A stretch of DNA of 64,000 nucleotides from Streptomyces pinistramenti. Lineage in GTDB: Bacteria; Actinomycetota; Actinomycetes; Streptomycetales; Streptomycetaceae. The DNA is taken from NCBI RefSeq assembly GCF_020564935.1, contig NZ_JAJCXB010000002.1:124001-188000 (forward strand), written 5' to 3'. A program made the position numbers and the translations under genes. This document shows, in pieces, positions 43,320 to 52,644 of this stretch. Below the pieces are notes generated by a model that was given only the letters and a program-made list of their open reading frames with translations, ran no database searches and was not told the origin of the DNA. Positions within the stretch are counted from its first letter, which is position 1, and every line of letters begins with the position of its first letter.

Positions 43320-44891
43320 TCAGGCCCCCAGCGGCGCCCGCGGCCGGCTGCGCAGCGGTGCGGCCAGTTCCGCGAGTGCGCGTTCCAGACCGTGCAGGTG
43401 TGCCAGCGCGGGCTCCGCCGCGGCCTGCTGCGCTGCCGGAACAGCCTGGTCGGCCGGGGATTCTCCGGGCGCGAAGAGCGCCTCGACGGCGAGTTCCACG
43501 CGTCGGCAGGCGGCGGTCAGGCGTGCGTCGTGCGAGGCGTCCGGGTCGGCCGCGACGGCTGCGAGACCACGGACCTCGCGGGCGCAGTCGTCGAGCAGCC
43601 GCAGCACGTGGGCGGCGCGCGCCTTGCGTGCGCGCAACGGGTTGATGGGGTGCGTCAGCGGGGCCAGCGACTGCCGGACCTTGCCGAGCAGCGACTCCAG
43701 CTCGGCGACCCGCGGCGCCGGGTCGGCCGTCGGCGATCCGGCCAGCCGTGCGGCGCTCTCGGCGGCGCAGGCGTGCACGCCGCGCAGCGCGTGCCGGACC
43801 CACGCGTCCGTGGTGACGTGCGTGGTCACCGGCAGGACGACCAGCACCGCCAGGGCCGCGCCCAGAGCTCCGGCACCGGTCTCGGCGACCCGCAGCACGA
43901 GCAGCCCGGGGTCGAGGACGCCCAGCAGTCCGTAGAGCAGCCCGGCCAGGACCGTCACGAAGAAGACCATCCAGCTGTACGACACCGCGGCGGTGTAGAA
44001 GATGCCGAAAACGCACGCCGCGACAAGCACCGCGGTCGGGAGCGCGGCGCCGTGCAGCGGCACCGCGACGAACAGTCCGACGACGATGCCGAGGACCGTG
44101 CCGAGGATCCTTCGGAAGCCTCTGACCAGAGTCTCTCCCCGCGAGGCGGTGTTCACGAAGATCCACCAGGCGGCGCCGACCGCCCAGTACCAGCGGTCGG
44201 CCGACAGCAGCTGCCCCGCCACGAGGGCGAACGCGCCGGCGGTGGTCGCCTGGAGCGCCTGGCGCGTCGTCGCCCGTGCCAGCCCTCTGCCGCTCGGCGG
44301 GGCCGTCACGGCGGGCAGCGTCAGGTGCCGCTCGTAGCACCACAGCCCGAAGCGGACCGTCGAGGAGACGAGGAGGGCGAGGACGATGGCGACGTACAGC
44401 ATCGGCAATTGCCGGGGCACGGTGTGCAGGAACTGTGCCGCGAACATCGTCATGAAGGCGAAGGTCCCCAGCGCATGGCCGCGTGGGCCCCAGCGCCTGG
44501 CGTAGACACCCGCGAAGACGGTGGCGAGGAACGTCAGGTCCCGCAGCAGCGGAAAGTCGTGCAGGGCGGCGGCCAGCGCCAGCACGGGGAGACCGACGGC
44601 GGGCAGGAGTGCGGTCGTGACGGCCTGGCCCTTGACCGTGGTGTCCAGGACCGTGAAGAGCGCGAGGAGCGCGGCGAGCCCGCCGACGACAGCGGCCGGC
44701 AGTGAGCCGCCGACCAGCCCGGACAGTGCCGCGGCCGGTCCGATTCCGAGTACGGCCCGAGTGGCGCTCCGCAGGCGCATCCGCCCCGGATCCGGAGCGA
44801 CGATCATTCTCTTCAGCACGCTTGCCACCCCAACCTCCGCTACGGCATGAAAAAGGCGCCGCGGGATCCGCAGCGCCATCGACAGGACCAT
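43320..44891 (-). CDS. FUSC-family membrane protein (aromatic-acid exporter type)
   Basis: 523 residues; ATG at 44891 with agga 7 bases ahead. Two blocks of hydrophobic helices (about 55-185 and 230-360): GPAAALSGLVGGSLPAAVVG, then LSADRWYWAVGAAWWIFVNT and RILGTVLGIVVGLFVAVPLH, the FUSC signature. The cytoplasmic tail (360-523) is helical. Family members export aromatic acids or stress metabolites. No membrane-fusion protein gene is adjacent, as expected for a Gram-positive. Confidence 0.88.
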   Translation of the reverse strand: MVLSMALRIPRRLFHAVAEVGVASVLKRMIVAPDPGRMRLRSATRAVLGIGPAAALSGLVGGSLPAAVVGGLAALLALFTVLDTTVKGQAVTTALLPAVGLPVLALAAALHDFPLLRDLTFLATVFAGVYARRWGPRGHALGTFAFMTMFAAQFLHTVPRQLPMLYVAIVLALLVSSTVRFGLWCYERHLTLPAVTAPPSGRGLARATTRQALQATTAGAFALVAGQLLSADRWYWAVGAAWWIFVNTASRGETLVRGFRRILGTVLGIVVGLFVAVPLHGAALPTAVLVAACVFGIFYTAAVSYSWMVFFVTVLAGLLYGLLGVLDPGLLVLRVAETGAGALGAALAVLVVLPVTTHVTTDAWVRHALRGVHACAAESAARLAGSPTADPAPRVAELESLLGKVRQSLAPLTHPINPLRARKARAAHVLRLLDDCAREVRGLAAVAADPDASHDARLTAACRRVELAVEALFAPGESPADQAVPAAQQAAAEPALAHLHGLERALAELAAPLRSRPRAPLGA

Positions 44892-45039
44892 CAGACCATC
44901 CTGGCCACCCTTGGCTCAACAGAAGACGATCACACTGCGCCAATGGTCCAGTGATCTGGCGTCGCGGGCCGCCGGGAAAGGGCCATCGGACGACCGTGCG
45001 CCGCGGCGAGCGGGGTGAGCGGTGCTCGGGTGGCCGGTT

Positions 45040-46527
45040 TCAGGCCACCCAGTGGGGGCGCCGGGTGGTGGACGAGGATGTGGGCTCGTCCTCCAGTGAC
45101 CTGGCCATCCGGCGTACGGCCTCGCGCAGGGTGTCAGGGGCGGTCGTGTAGGGGATGCGGAGTCGCTGTTCGAAGATGCCGGGGTCGGTGGCGAAGTAGC
45201 TGCCGCCCTCGATCCGCACGCCGTAGTCCAGTGCGCGGTCGGCCAGTGCCGAGGCGATGGGCTTGCCCAGGTCGACCCACAGGGACAGGCCGCCGGGCGG
45301 CAGCTGCCAGCTCCACTGCGGAATGTTCTCGGCCAGCGCGGCGGCGAGGGCGGCGCGCTGCCGGCGCAGCTGTTCCAGGCGGGGCGGCAGCAGTTCGTCG
45401 GCGCGGGCCAGCAGGGCGAGGGCCAGGAGCTGGTCCAGGACGGAGCCGCCCATGTCGGTGGCGACCCGCTGGCCGGCGATTTCCGTGACCAGCCGGGCCG
45501 GGGCGCGCAGCCAGCCGATGCGCAGGCCCGCCCAGTGCGTCTTGCTCATCGAGCCGATGGTGATGATCTGGCCGGCGCCGCCCGGTGTGGCGTGCGAGGC
45601 GAAGGGCTGGGGGGCCGGGACGTCGAGGGCGAGGTCGGTCAGCGTCTCGTCGATGACCAGCCAGGTGCCGGAGCGTTGGGTGGCCCGCAGCAGGCGGATC
45701 CGCTCGTGCTCGGGCATCAGGCAGCCGGTCGGGTTGTGGAAGTCGGGGATCAAGTAGGCGAGGCGGGGCACTGCCTGACGCAGCGTCGACTCGGCGATCT
45801 CGATGTCCCAGCCGATGTCGGTCATGGGCATCGACACGGTGCGCAGCCGGGCTCTGCGGACGGCGTCCAGGGCGTTCGGGTAGGACGGGTTCTCGACCAT
45901 TATCCGGTCGCCCGGACGGCACAACAGGCCCAGGACCAGCGTGAATGCGTGCTGGGCGCCGGAGGTCACCAGGATCTGTTCGGGCACGGTGGCCAGGCCG
46001 CGGCGGGTGAAGCGCTCGGCGATGGCGGCGCGCAGTTCCGGCAGGCCGTAGGGGTGGTAGCCGGGGGTGTGGGCGTGCGCGGCGAGGTGCGGGGTGACGT
46101 GGGCGAGGGCGTCGATGAGCGTCTGTTCGGGCAGTCCGGGGGCGGCGCGGGCGAGGTCGATCGCGGTGTCCTCGGCGCCGAGGAGCCGGGTGACGCCCTT
46201 GGGTTTACGGCCTTCCGGCAGGTCCGTCCAGGTGCCGGAGCCCTGGCGGCTGTGGGCGAACCCGCGCTCGCGCAGCAGGTCGTAGACGGCGGTGATGGTG
46301 GCCCTGCTGGTGTGCAGGGCGGTGGCGAGTTCCCGCTCGGCGGGGAGCCTGACGTGCAGCGCGACCCGCCCCTCCAGGATCAGTGCGCCGATCGCCTCGG
46401 CCAGCCGGCGGTAGGCGGGCCGCACTCCCGTCAAGTCGGGGAGCATGGCGGCGAGCTGACGGCTGCCCAGCGTCCGGTCGCTGCGCTCTATCCCGTCCAC
46501 GGGCTGCAGCGGGGTCGGATCAGCCAT
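45040..46527 (-). CDS. MocR/PdxR-family regulator (GntR HTH fused to aminotransferase)
   Basis: 495 residues from the ATG giving MADPTPLQPV, with ggagagga 9 bases upstream; the frame is open nine codons further. N-terminal GntR winged helix (about 25-100: LPAERELATALHTSRATITA, VYDLLRERGFAHSRQGSGTW). C-terminal PLP fold I domain: SGAQHAFTLVLGLL, PDFHNPTGCLMPEHERI, and the lysine motif GSMSKTHWAGLRIGW. Divergent from a YczE membrane protein with shared ATTGGCC boxes; this pairing is a known theme (MocR proteins controlling yczE-type genes). It should activate or repress that gene depending on a PLP-amine ligand. Confidence 0.93.
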   Translation of the reverse strand: MADPTPLQPVDGIERSDRTLGSRQLAAMLPDLTGVRPAYRRLAEAIGALILEGRVALHVRLPAERELATALHTSRATITAVYDLLRERGFAHSRQGSGTWTDLPEGRKPKGVTRLLGAEDTAIDLARAAPGLPEQTLIDALAHVTPHLAAHAHTPGYHPYGLPELRAAIAERFTRRGLATVPEQILVTSGAQHAFTLVLGLLCRPGDRIMVENPSYPNALDAVRRARLRTVSMPMTDIGWDIEIAESTLRQAVPRLAYLIPDFHNPTGCLMPEHERIRLLRATQRSGTWLVIDETLTDLALDVPAPQPFASHATPGGAGQIITIGSMSKTHWAGLRIGWLRAPARLVTEIAGQRVATDMGGSVLDQLLALALLARADELLPPRLEQLRRQRAALAAALAENIPQWSWQLPPGGLSLWVDLGKPIASALADRALDYGVRIEGGSYFATDPGIFEQRLRIPYTTAPDTLREAVRRMARSLEDEPTSSSTTRRPHWVA

Positions 46528-46545
46528 ACCAACCATTCCTCTCCG

Positions 46546-46595
46546 ATTGGCCATGTTAAGCGGGCCAATCAGTCTACAGACTCGCCTTATTGGCC
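46546..46595. promoter_or_regulatory. MocR operator: three ATTGGCC boxes
   Basis: attggcc at 46546-46552, its complement ggccaat at 46563-46569, and attggcc again at 46589-46595, all in the gap between the divergent mocR-like and yczE-like genes. Boxes 1 and 2 form an inverted repeat, boxes 1 and 3 a direct repeat, as is usual for two-domain MocR dimers. Confidence 0.8.
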
Positions 46596-46628
46596 TGACG
46601 GAAAGACAAGTACCTTGTGGAGGCGAGT

Positions 46629-47408
46629 GTGGATCAGAAGATCACCGACGGCTACGAGCGCGGGCTCAAGCAGCGTCGGGTGGCACGCCTCAGGGCCCCG
46701 CTGAGGTCCCGGTCGAGCCCGTCGCTGCCCCCGCTCACCTACGTCCGCGTCGCCGAACGTCCGCTGCGACGCCTCCCCCAGCTGTTCATCGGCCTCGCCC
46801 TCTACGGATTCAGCCTCTCGGTCATGGTCCGGGCCACGCTCGGCGTCAACCCGTGGAGCGTGCTGTACGAGGGCCTTGAGCGGCACACGTCCCTGAGTTT
46901 CGGCGCGATCAGCGCGGTCATCGGGGTGCTCGTCCTGCTGCTGTGGATCCCGCTCAAACAGGCGCCGAAGCTCGGCACCTTCGCGAACATCGTGGTCCTG
47001 GCGTGCTTCTCCGACCTCGGCCTCTTCCTCATCCCCCCGGACCTCGGGCTCCCGGCTCGGGCCGGCCTGCTCGTCGGCGGGATCCTGCTCAACGGGCTGT
47101 CCGTCGCCGTCTACGTCGGCGCGCGCTTCGGCCCCGGGCCGCGGGACGGCCTGATGACCGGCGCGTCCGCGGTGACCGGGCGTTCCATGCGACTCATCCG
47201 CACCCTGATCGAGATCAGCGTGCTCGCGGTGGGCTGGCTGCTCGGCGGGACCGCGGGCATCGGCACGGTGCTGTACGCGCTCACCGTCGGCCCCATCACC
47301 CAGTTCTTCATGCCGTGGTTCGCGTACCGCAGCATGGCGGAAGGCGGGGGCGAGGCGGCGTGTTCCGAGGCGGCTCTGTCCAACGAGGGGTCCAGTCAGG
47401 GTGTTTGA
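46629..47408 (+). CDS. YczE/YitT-family membrane protein
   Basis: 259 residues from the GTG that has ggagg 5 bases ahead. About six membrane helices after a basic N-terminus: LPQLFIGLALYGFSLSVMVR, LGVNPWSVLYEGLERHTSLS, GFGPGPRDGL-like GARFGPGPRDGLMTGASAVT and LLGGTAGIGTVLYALTVGPI. The GPGPRDGL box is the family signature. Function is unproven; many copies are controlled by a divergent MocR gene, as here. Confidence 0.9.
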   Translation: MDQKITDGYERGLKQRRVARLRAPLRSRSSPSLPPLTYVRVAERPLRRLPQLFIGLALYGFSLSVMVRATLGVNPWSVLYEGLERHTSLSFGAISAVIGVLVLLLWIPLKQAPKLGTFANIVVLACFSDLGLFLIPPDLGLPARAGLLVGGILLNGLSVAVYVGARFGPGPRDGLMTGASAVTGRSMRLIRTLIEISVLAVGWLLGGTAGIGTVLYALTVGPITQFFMPWFAYRSMAEGGGEAACSEAALSNEGSSQGV

Positions 47409-47537
47409 AGATTCCGTTCAGCGGGAGGAGCGGGCCGGATGCCTGCCAACCTGCCATCTTCCACTGCCCGTTCGGACAGACCCGGTTCATCGATTCCGGC
47501 ATCGCACTCGCCGGGCGGGCCAAGGCAGAATGAGGCT

Positions 47538-48305
47538 ATGGATCTTGGACTGAAGGACCGTACGTACATCGTCACCGGAGCGACCCGCGGGCTCGGCCAC
47601 GCCACCGCACGCGAGTTGGTCGCCGACGGCGCGAACGTCGTGATCACCGGCCGCACGTCCGAGGCGGCTGCGGACGCGGCCGCCGCGCTCGGCCCGCGGG
47701 CCCTGGGCATCGGCGCCGACAACGCCGACCCGGCCACGGCCGAGCGCCTGGTCACCGCGGCGCGTGACCACTTCGGCGCCCTGCACGGCATCTTCATCAG
47801 CGTCGGAGGACCGCCCCCCGGCAGCGGCGCATCCGGGGAGACCGCCAACACCGACGAGCAGTGGCAGGCCGCCTTCTCCGCCGTCTTCCTCGGCGCGGTC
47901 CGGCTCGCCCGCACGGCCGCGGGCGCCCTGCCCGAGGGAGGCGTGATCGGCTTCGTCCTCTCCCGCTCCGTCCACGAGCCGATCCCCGGCCTCACGCTCT
48001 CCAACGGTCTGCGCCCCGGGCTGGCCGGTTTCGCCAAGTCCCTCGCCAACGAACTCGGCCCGCGCGGCATCCGCGTGCTCGGCCTCATCCCCGGCCGCAT
48101 CGCCACCGACCGCACGAAGCAGCTGGACGAACTGTCCGGCGACCCGGAAGCCGCCCAGGCCCGCAGCTCGGCCGCCATCCCGCTGCGCCGTTACGGCTCC
48201 CCCGAGGAGTTCGGGCGCGCGGCCGCCTTCCTCCTGTCCCCCGCTGCCTCTTACGTCACCGGCGTCATGCTTCCGGTCGACGGCGGTGCCCAGCATGGTT
48301 TCTGA
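47538..48305 (+). CDS. SDR-family oxidoreductase with altered catalytic motif
   Basis: 255 residues, MDLGLKDRTYIVTGATRGLG at the start with the TG-x3-G-x-G nucleotide site. The Ser (VLSRS) is present, but the usual Tyr-x3-Lys is replaced: where YxxxK is expected the sequence reads TLSNGLRPGLAGFAKSL, giving S-x3-R. A few FabG-like subgroups share this change; their activity is unclear. The end VTGVMLPVDGGAQHG is normal. Convergent with the antiporter gene. Confidence 0.88.
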   Translation: MDLGLKDRTYIVTGATRGLGHATARELVADGANVVITGRTSEAAADAAAALGPRALGIGADNADPATAERLVTAARDHFGALHGIFISVGGPPPGSGASGETANTDEQWQAAFSAVFLGAVRLARTAAGALPEGGVIGFVLSRSVHEPIPGLTLSNGLRPGLAGFAKSLANELGPRGIRVLGLIPGRIATDRTKQLDELSGDPEAAQARSSAAIPLRRYGSPEEFGRAAAFLLSPAASYVTGVMLPVDGGAQHGF

Positions 48306-48371
48306 GGTGTATTGCGGGGGCGGATTCTCTGGGACACGTGACCGCTGCCGCTGAATCGACAGGGCTCGGAA

Positions 48372-49685
48372 TCAGAGGGATGGGGACATGAATTCCCGCT
48401 CGCGTTCTCTCTCGGCGTCGGTTTTGGTCATGCGCTGAGTGGTACGGCGCAGGATCGGCGGAGCCATGACCGAGGTGACCACCGCTACCAGAACCACGAT
48501 GGTGTACGAGGCGGTCGTCAGCACACCGAGTTGCAAACCGACGGAGGCGAGGATGATTTCCACCACGCCGCGGGCATTGAGGCCGGCGCCGATGGCGACG
48601 GATTCGGTGTGCGCCAACCGGCCGGCGCGGGCCCCCAGATAGCCGCCTGCGAATTTCGCCCCGATGGCGACAAGGAGCGTGATCAACGCGGCGACGAGTA
48701 CCTGGGGCTCCGCCAGAGCGGTCAGGTCCACCTGGAGGCCGGCCGTCGCGAGGAAGAGAGGGGCGAGCGTCGCCATGATGAATGCCCGCATGGAGTCCAG
48801 CGACCTCCGGCTTTCCGTGCCGAGGGAGCCGACCACGATGCCGCAGAGGAATGCACCGAGGACGGGTTCCATGCCCAGTGCGTGGGTGCCGGCCGCGGAC
48901 AGCACGATCAGCACCGCGATGGCGGAAAGGCTGACCTCACGCCCGGCCGACCGCTCGACGGTACGCAAAAGCCGTCCGATCAAGGGCCGGGCCACATAAG
49001 CCGTGGCCACCAGCACGAGAATCAGGTAGCCGACGGATTCCGTCAGCACCCCGATCCGGAATCCGAACGTCGCCATGGCGGACACCACCGACAGCAGCAG
49101 CCAGCCGATGATGTCGCTCACCGCGGCCGCCCCGATGATGATCTGGCCGACATTACGGTGCAACAGCCCCATGTCCAGCAGAGTTTTGGCGATGACGGGG
49201 AGCGCGCTCACGGCTACGGCCACGCCCATGAACAGGCCGAACGTCAGGCGGTCGCTGGCTTTCCCCATCAGCGAGTCAGGAAGCAGCAGACTGAGCACGA
49301 ATCCGATGACGAGCGGCAGCAACACGCTTCCTGCACTGACCCAGCTGATGGCCCGCCGCTTGCGCCGGAGCAGTCCCAGGTCGATGTGTGCGCCCGTGAT
49401 GGCCACGAGAAATATGACGCCCAACTGTCCGACGGCACCGAGGAGATGTAATTGCTCGGGATTCCGCGGCAGCAGCCAGTTCGATACGTCCGGTGCGAGA
49501 TTGCCCAGCAAAGAGGGGCCGAGCACGACTCCGGCGGTGAGTTCGCCCACCACGGAGGGCAGGCCCACGCGTGCCGCAAGCCGGCCGAGTCCGACGGCAA
49601 CGGTCAGAAGAACACCTATCTGCACGAGAAACACGAGCATCTGATGATGACTGATAGCGGGCACGGGCCCCATGGCCAGTGTCAT
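48372..49685 (-). CDS. CPA2-family cation/proton antiporter
   Basis: 437 residues with about 12-13 membrane helices: LPSVVGELTAGVVLGPSLLG, VGQLGVIFLVAITGAHIDL, VAVAVSALPVIAKTLLDMGL and AIGAGLNARGVVEIILAS are the Na+/H+-exchanger (Kef-type) signatures. No TrkA-N regulatory domain follows, so it is the short type. It is the last gene of the minus-strand set beginning at 58013. Antiporters are found in several antibiotic clusters, but membership here rests only on position and direction; a 222-base gap separates it from the ligase gene. Confidence 0.92.
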   Translation of the reverse strand: MTLAMGPVPAISHHQMLVFLVQIGVLLTVAVGLGRLAARVGLPSVVGELTAGVVLGPSLLGNLAPDVSNWLLPRNPEQLHLLGAVGQLGVIFLVAITGAHIDLGLLRRKRRAISWVSAGSVLLPLVIGFVLSLLLPDSLMGKASDRLTFGLFMGVAVAVSALPVIAKTLLDMGLLHRNVGQIIIGAAAVSDIIGWLLLSVVSAMATFGFRIGVLTESVGYLILVLVATAYVARPLIGRLLRTVERSAGREVSLSAIAVLIVLSAAGTHALGMEPVLGAFLCGIVVGSLGTESRRSLDSMRAFIMATLAPLFLATAGLQVDLTALAEPQVLVAALITLLVAIGAKFAGGYLGARAGRLAHTESVAIGAGLNARGVVEIILASVGLQLGVLTTASYTIVVLVAVVTSVMAPPILRRTTQRMTKTDAEREREREFMSPSL

Positions 49686-49907
49686 CGAGTTCCTTTCACA
49701 GCTGATCCATGAGCCTCAGCTGTCCCCCTGACATAACCGGCGGCCCTGAGACATCGATCCGTTTGATGAGCGAGAGGTAGCTGGTGAGGGTCGCACGGCC
49801 ATCCCGACGCGGCGATGAACCGACGGGCCCCGGCCGCCCGCCGCCAGGATTCACCGCGCGAACGGCTCGGCCCGGCGGCGGCCGCCGGCTGCCACAGATC
49901 CTTGCCC

Positions 49908-51173
49908 TCAGACGTGCCGCCCGGCAGAGCCGGTGCGAACACCGCCGGTGTAAAGGCCCTCTTCCTCCATGTCCCGCAGCGCGCGGTAGTCACGCTCGAT
50001 GTCCTGCGGGTCCTCGGCAGCGAGATACACATATCCCGGCGAATTGATCAGATCAGTGGTCGCCGCGAGATGTTCCCCCACCTTGACTCCATGGGTGAGC
50101 GTGACCAGCGTGGGCAGCGCCTCGATCCGCTCCGTCCAGTCCAGGGAACGCACCTGCCCGGCAACGGGATTGATGAGTGCGACGTTCCGGACCGTGCGGA
50201 ACCACGTGGTGGCCGCGTCGTCGAATTCTTCGAGACGCCGGGGATCGATCAGGGTGTCGGCGAGGAGACTGGTCTGGGAATTCCCGGAGAATTTCTCCAC
50301 GACGGCCGGTGTGGTTCCGCCACCCAGCCGGGCACCGCTTTCGATGAGCACCGGACCGCGGGCCGTCATCATCACCTCGGTATGGGCGGCGCCGGACACC
50401 ACACCCAAGGCGTCAAGGGTCGCGGCGACGAATGCACGCAGCGGTACCGCCTCGGCCGAGGCCACCGGTACCGGCTCTTCGTAGTCGTATATCGGGTACC
50501 CCGCGCTGCCGACCCGCTTGGTGTACCGCCACAGTTCCGCTATGCGGTGCACACCCTCGTGGGAGACGGTGTTCGCGTAATACTCGATGCCGCGCACGCG
50601 TTCCTGGACCAGTGCCACGGTATTGCGCTGCCCGTACAGGTTGACCGAGTTCAGCACCGCCTCACAGGCGCTGTGCACCTCGGCCGGTGTGCGGCAGAAC
50701 CGCACATTGTCGGTGCCCGCGCTGCTCGTCGGCTTGACGACGCCTTCTTCCAGGCCGTGGGACACGAACCATTCCGCGGCCGACGCCGCATCGGCGAATG
50801 CCCCGCCGAGAGGAGTGGCCACGCCTGCGGCGGCCGCGGTATTGCCCATCAGAACCTTGTCGCGGCGGGCCGCGATGGTTTCGTACCTGTTGCCCGGCAG
50901 TCCCATGAGATGCGTGAGGGTGTCGGCGAGTATGACGCCTGATTCCGTTCCGGCCACCACGCGCTGCGCGCCCAACCGGGAGAGTTCAGCGGCGAGTTCG
51001 GCGGGATCACCGCTGCTCAGTACGGCTTCGTAGTCGTCCGCGTGGAATCCACGGGTGAAGTAGTCCGACATGTCCGGGGAACTCTGCACATGAATACAGG
51101 CGCTTCCGCGGTTGCGAAGTGCACTGACGAGTGTACGTCCGGTTGAATAACCGTCGACAACTGCGATCTTCAT
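49908..51173 (-). CDS. ATP-grasp ligase (L-amino-acid ligase/BacD-like)
   Basis: 421 residues, start with gaggac 10 bases ahead. PreATP-grasp MKIAVVDGYSTGRTLVSALR; the ATP-binding Lys loop EEGVVKPTSSAGTDNVRFC; and the metal-binding strand AAHTEVMMTARGPVLIESGA, followed by RLGGG. This layout matches the single-chain ligases that join amino acids by acyl-phosphate chemistry (BacD, RizA and similar). Placed 33 bases after a second ATP-grasp-like gene, so the two probably act in sequence or on different bonds. Substrates unknown. Confidence 0.88.
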   Translation of the reverse strand: MKIAVVDGYSTGRTLVSALRNRGSACIHVQSSPDMSDYFTRGFHADDYEAVLSSGDPAELAAELSRLGAQRVVAGTESGVILADTLTHLMGLPGNRYETIAARRDKVLMGNTAAAAGVATPLGGAFADAASAAEWFVSHGLEEGVVKPTSSAGTDNVRFCRTPAEVHSACEAVLNSVNLYGQRNTVALVQERVRGIEYYANTVSHEGVHRIAELWRYTKRVGSAGYPIYDYEEPVPVASAEAVPLRAFVAATLDALGVVSGAAHTEVMMTARGPVLIESGARLGGGTTPAVVEKFSGNSQTSLLADTLIDPRRLEEFDDAATTWFRTVRNVALINPVAGQVRSLDWTERIEALPTLVTLTHGVKVGEHLAATTDLINSPGYVYLAAEDPQDIERDYRALRDMEEEGLYTGGVRTGSAGRHV

Positions 51174-51206
51174 GATGTACGGCGTCCTCGATATCCCGCC
51201 GGCTGT

Positions 51207-52616
51207 TTAAGCCGGCTCGCTGGTTTCATGGAAGGCGCAGGCGACCCGAGCGCCACCCGACATGCTGACGACGCCGACCTGGGGATCGGTGCTTCCCCGT
51301 ACCAGACACCCGTTGTATCCGTCCTCTCCGGTGACCGTGGGATCGGTGAGGAAGACGCCCCAGTTGAGGAAGAGTTCCTGAGTACCGTTGCCCTCGTCGG
51401 CGGGGAATGTCTCGGGCAGCGGGCGAATGCGCTGCTGCACCACGTAGGGGCCGTCCATCGCCTCGGAGAGACGGGCCTTCCATTCGTCCGCGGTGACGGT
51501 CCAGCCGGGAACGATGCCGTTGCCGCCGTGCAACAGCGTCGGCTTGAGAATCAGATCCTGCTGCTGGGCAACGGCGTGCTGTACGAGGTCGATTTCCTGC
51601 CCGTGCAGGTCGGTTGCGGTGCGCCTGACGTACCGGGTCCACGGAAGGAAGCGATCGATGCAGGCGCGCTCCTCCGCCGAGAAGGCCGACCTGTTGCGGT
51701 CGTCGGACAGCATGGCGAGTGCGCCCTTGTTTCCGTAGAGCTCGGCGTCGAGCCGGCTGAAGAGCCCGACCGTGCCCTTTTCGACCGCACGCAGAATGGG
51801 TTCGACGAGCGCGGCGTCGGCGGGGGTGACGATCTCTTCGACGAGGAAGAAGCGGTACACCACGTCAATGCGCTGGCCGTCCAACTCAAGGTGCCCGTCA
51901 TTCTCCCGGATATGGCCCACGTGGCAGGGAATGGCGTCGATTCCCATGCCGTCGAACAGCGCGGCCATGACCTTCAGGCGGGGCTCGTACGACAGGAAGC
52001 TCTCGGGCCAGTCGACCAGCGCGACGACGGGCCGGCGGCCTTCTTCGATATGCGCCGCGCATTCGGCGAAGAGGGTGTCGACGATGCCGCGCAGCGTGTC
52101 GACGTATCCGAGCCGGTGTTCCGCGACGAACTCGGACAGGGCCGGGTGCGTCAGCATGGCCCGGTTGATTCCGGCGTTCTCGAAGCCGCCGAGGGCACTG
52201 GTGATGTTGAGTTCGAGGAGCTTGAAGCCGTCGGCTCCGCGGTAGAGGTCGGACCGTGCGAGCGGGAGCAGTTGCGGGCCCGCCTTCGCCGCGCGCTCGA
52301 CCACGGAAGCCTGCGTGTCCGTCATGCCGACGGCGCGGGCCAGGGCGCCTATGTCGCCGCCGAAGAGGCGCTCGGGAAGCTGGGTCAGCAGGGTGTGGAC
52401 CATCAGCAGATCGGCAGCGAGCGTGCGGCGTTCCGCGGCCGAAAGGAATACCGGCGAGGCGAGGAAGCGGCCTTGGTAGGCCACCGTCACCAAATCGTCG
52501 GCGACAACCTGCTTGATCAGGTCCGCAGGGTCGGCGTCGCGCTGGGAAAGGGTCTTCAGGTATTCGGCGCCCATTTCCGACCTGGGAACGTGCGGAGCGG
52601 GGAGGGGCTGCGTCAT
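51207..52616 (-). CDS. Second ATP-grasp-like ligase
   Basis: 469 residues. The C-terminal half holds the ATP-grasp features: QQQDLILKPTLLHGGNGIVP (Lys and glycine-rich loop) and GPYVVQQRIRPLPETFPADE. The N-terminal half (SDLYRGADGFKLLELNITSA, GLFSRLDAELYGNKGALAML) resembles glutathionylspermidine-synthase-like or circularly arranged ATP-grasp enzymes. I cannot tie it to a named enzyme. It lies between the MFS gene (28 bases) and the BacD-like ligase, clearly in one transcription unit, and is likely to make a peptide or amide bond. Confidence 0.75.
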   Translation of the reverse strand: MTQPLPAPHVPRSEMGAEYLKTLSQRDADPADLIKQVVADDLVTVAYQGRFLASPVFLSAAERRTLAADLLMVHTLLTQLPERLFGGDIGALARAVGMTDTQASVVERAAKAGPQLLPLARSDLYRGADGFKLLELNITSALGGFENAGINRAMLTHPALSEFVAEHRLGYVDTLRGIVDTLFAECAAHIEEGRRPVVALVDWPESFLSYEPRLKVMAALFDGMGIDAIPCHVGHIRENDGHLELDGQRIDVVYRFFLVEEIVTPADAALVEPILRAVEKGTVGLFSRLDAELYGNKGALAMLSDDRNRSAFSAEERACIDRFLPWTRYVRRTATDLHGQEIDLVQHAVAQQQDLILKPTLLHGGNGIVPGWTVTADEWKARLSEAMDGPYVVQQRIRPLPETFPADEGNGTQELFLNWGVFLTDPTVTGEDGYNGCLVRGSTDPQVGVVSMSGGARVACAFHETSEPA

Positions 52617-52644
52617 GGCGGGGTTCTCTTTTCGTTCGGGGATT

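Noticed and set aside
42225-44943. Very long frames across the lactonase and FUSC genes
   Set aside because: Low-complexity translations; the minus-strand lactonase and FUSC frames have clear family motifs.
49686-49907. Searched for a small gene or terminator between the antiporter and ligase genes
   Set aside because: No open frame with a ribosome site and no strong hairpin found.
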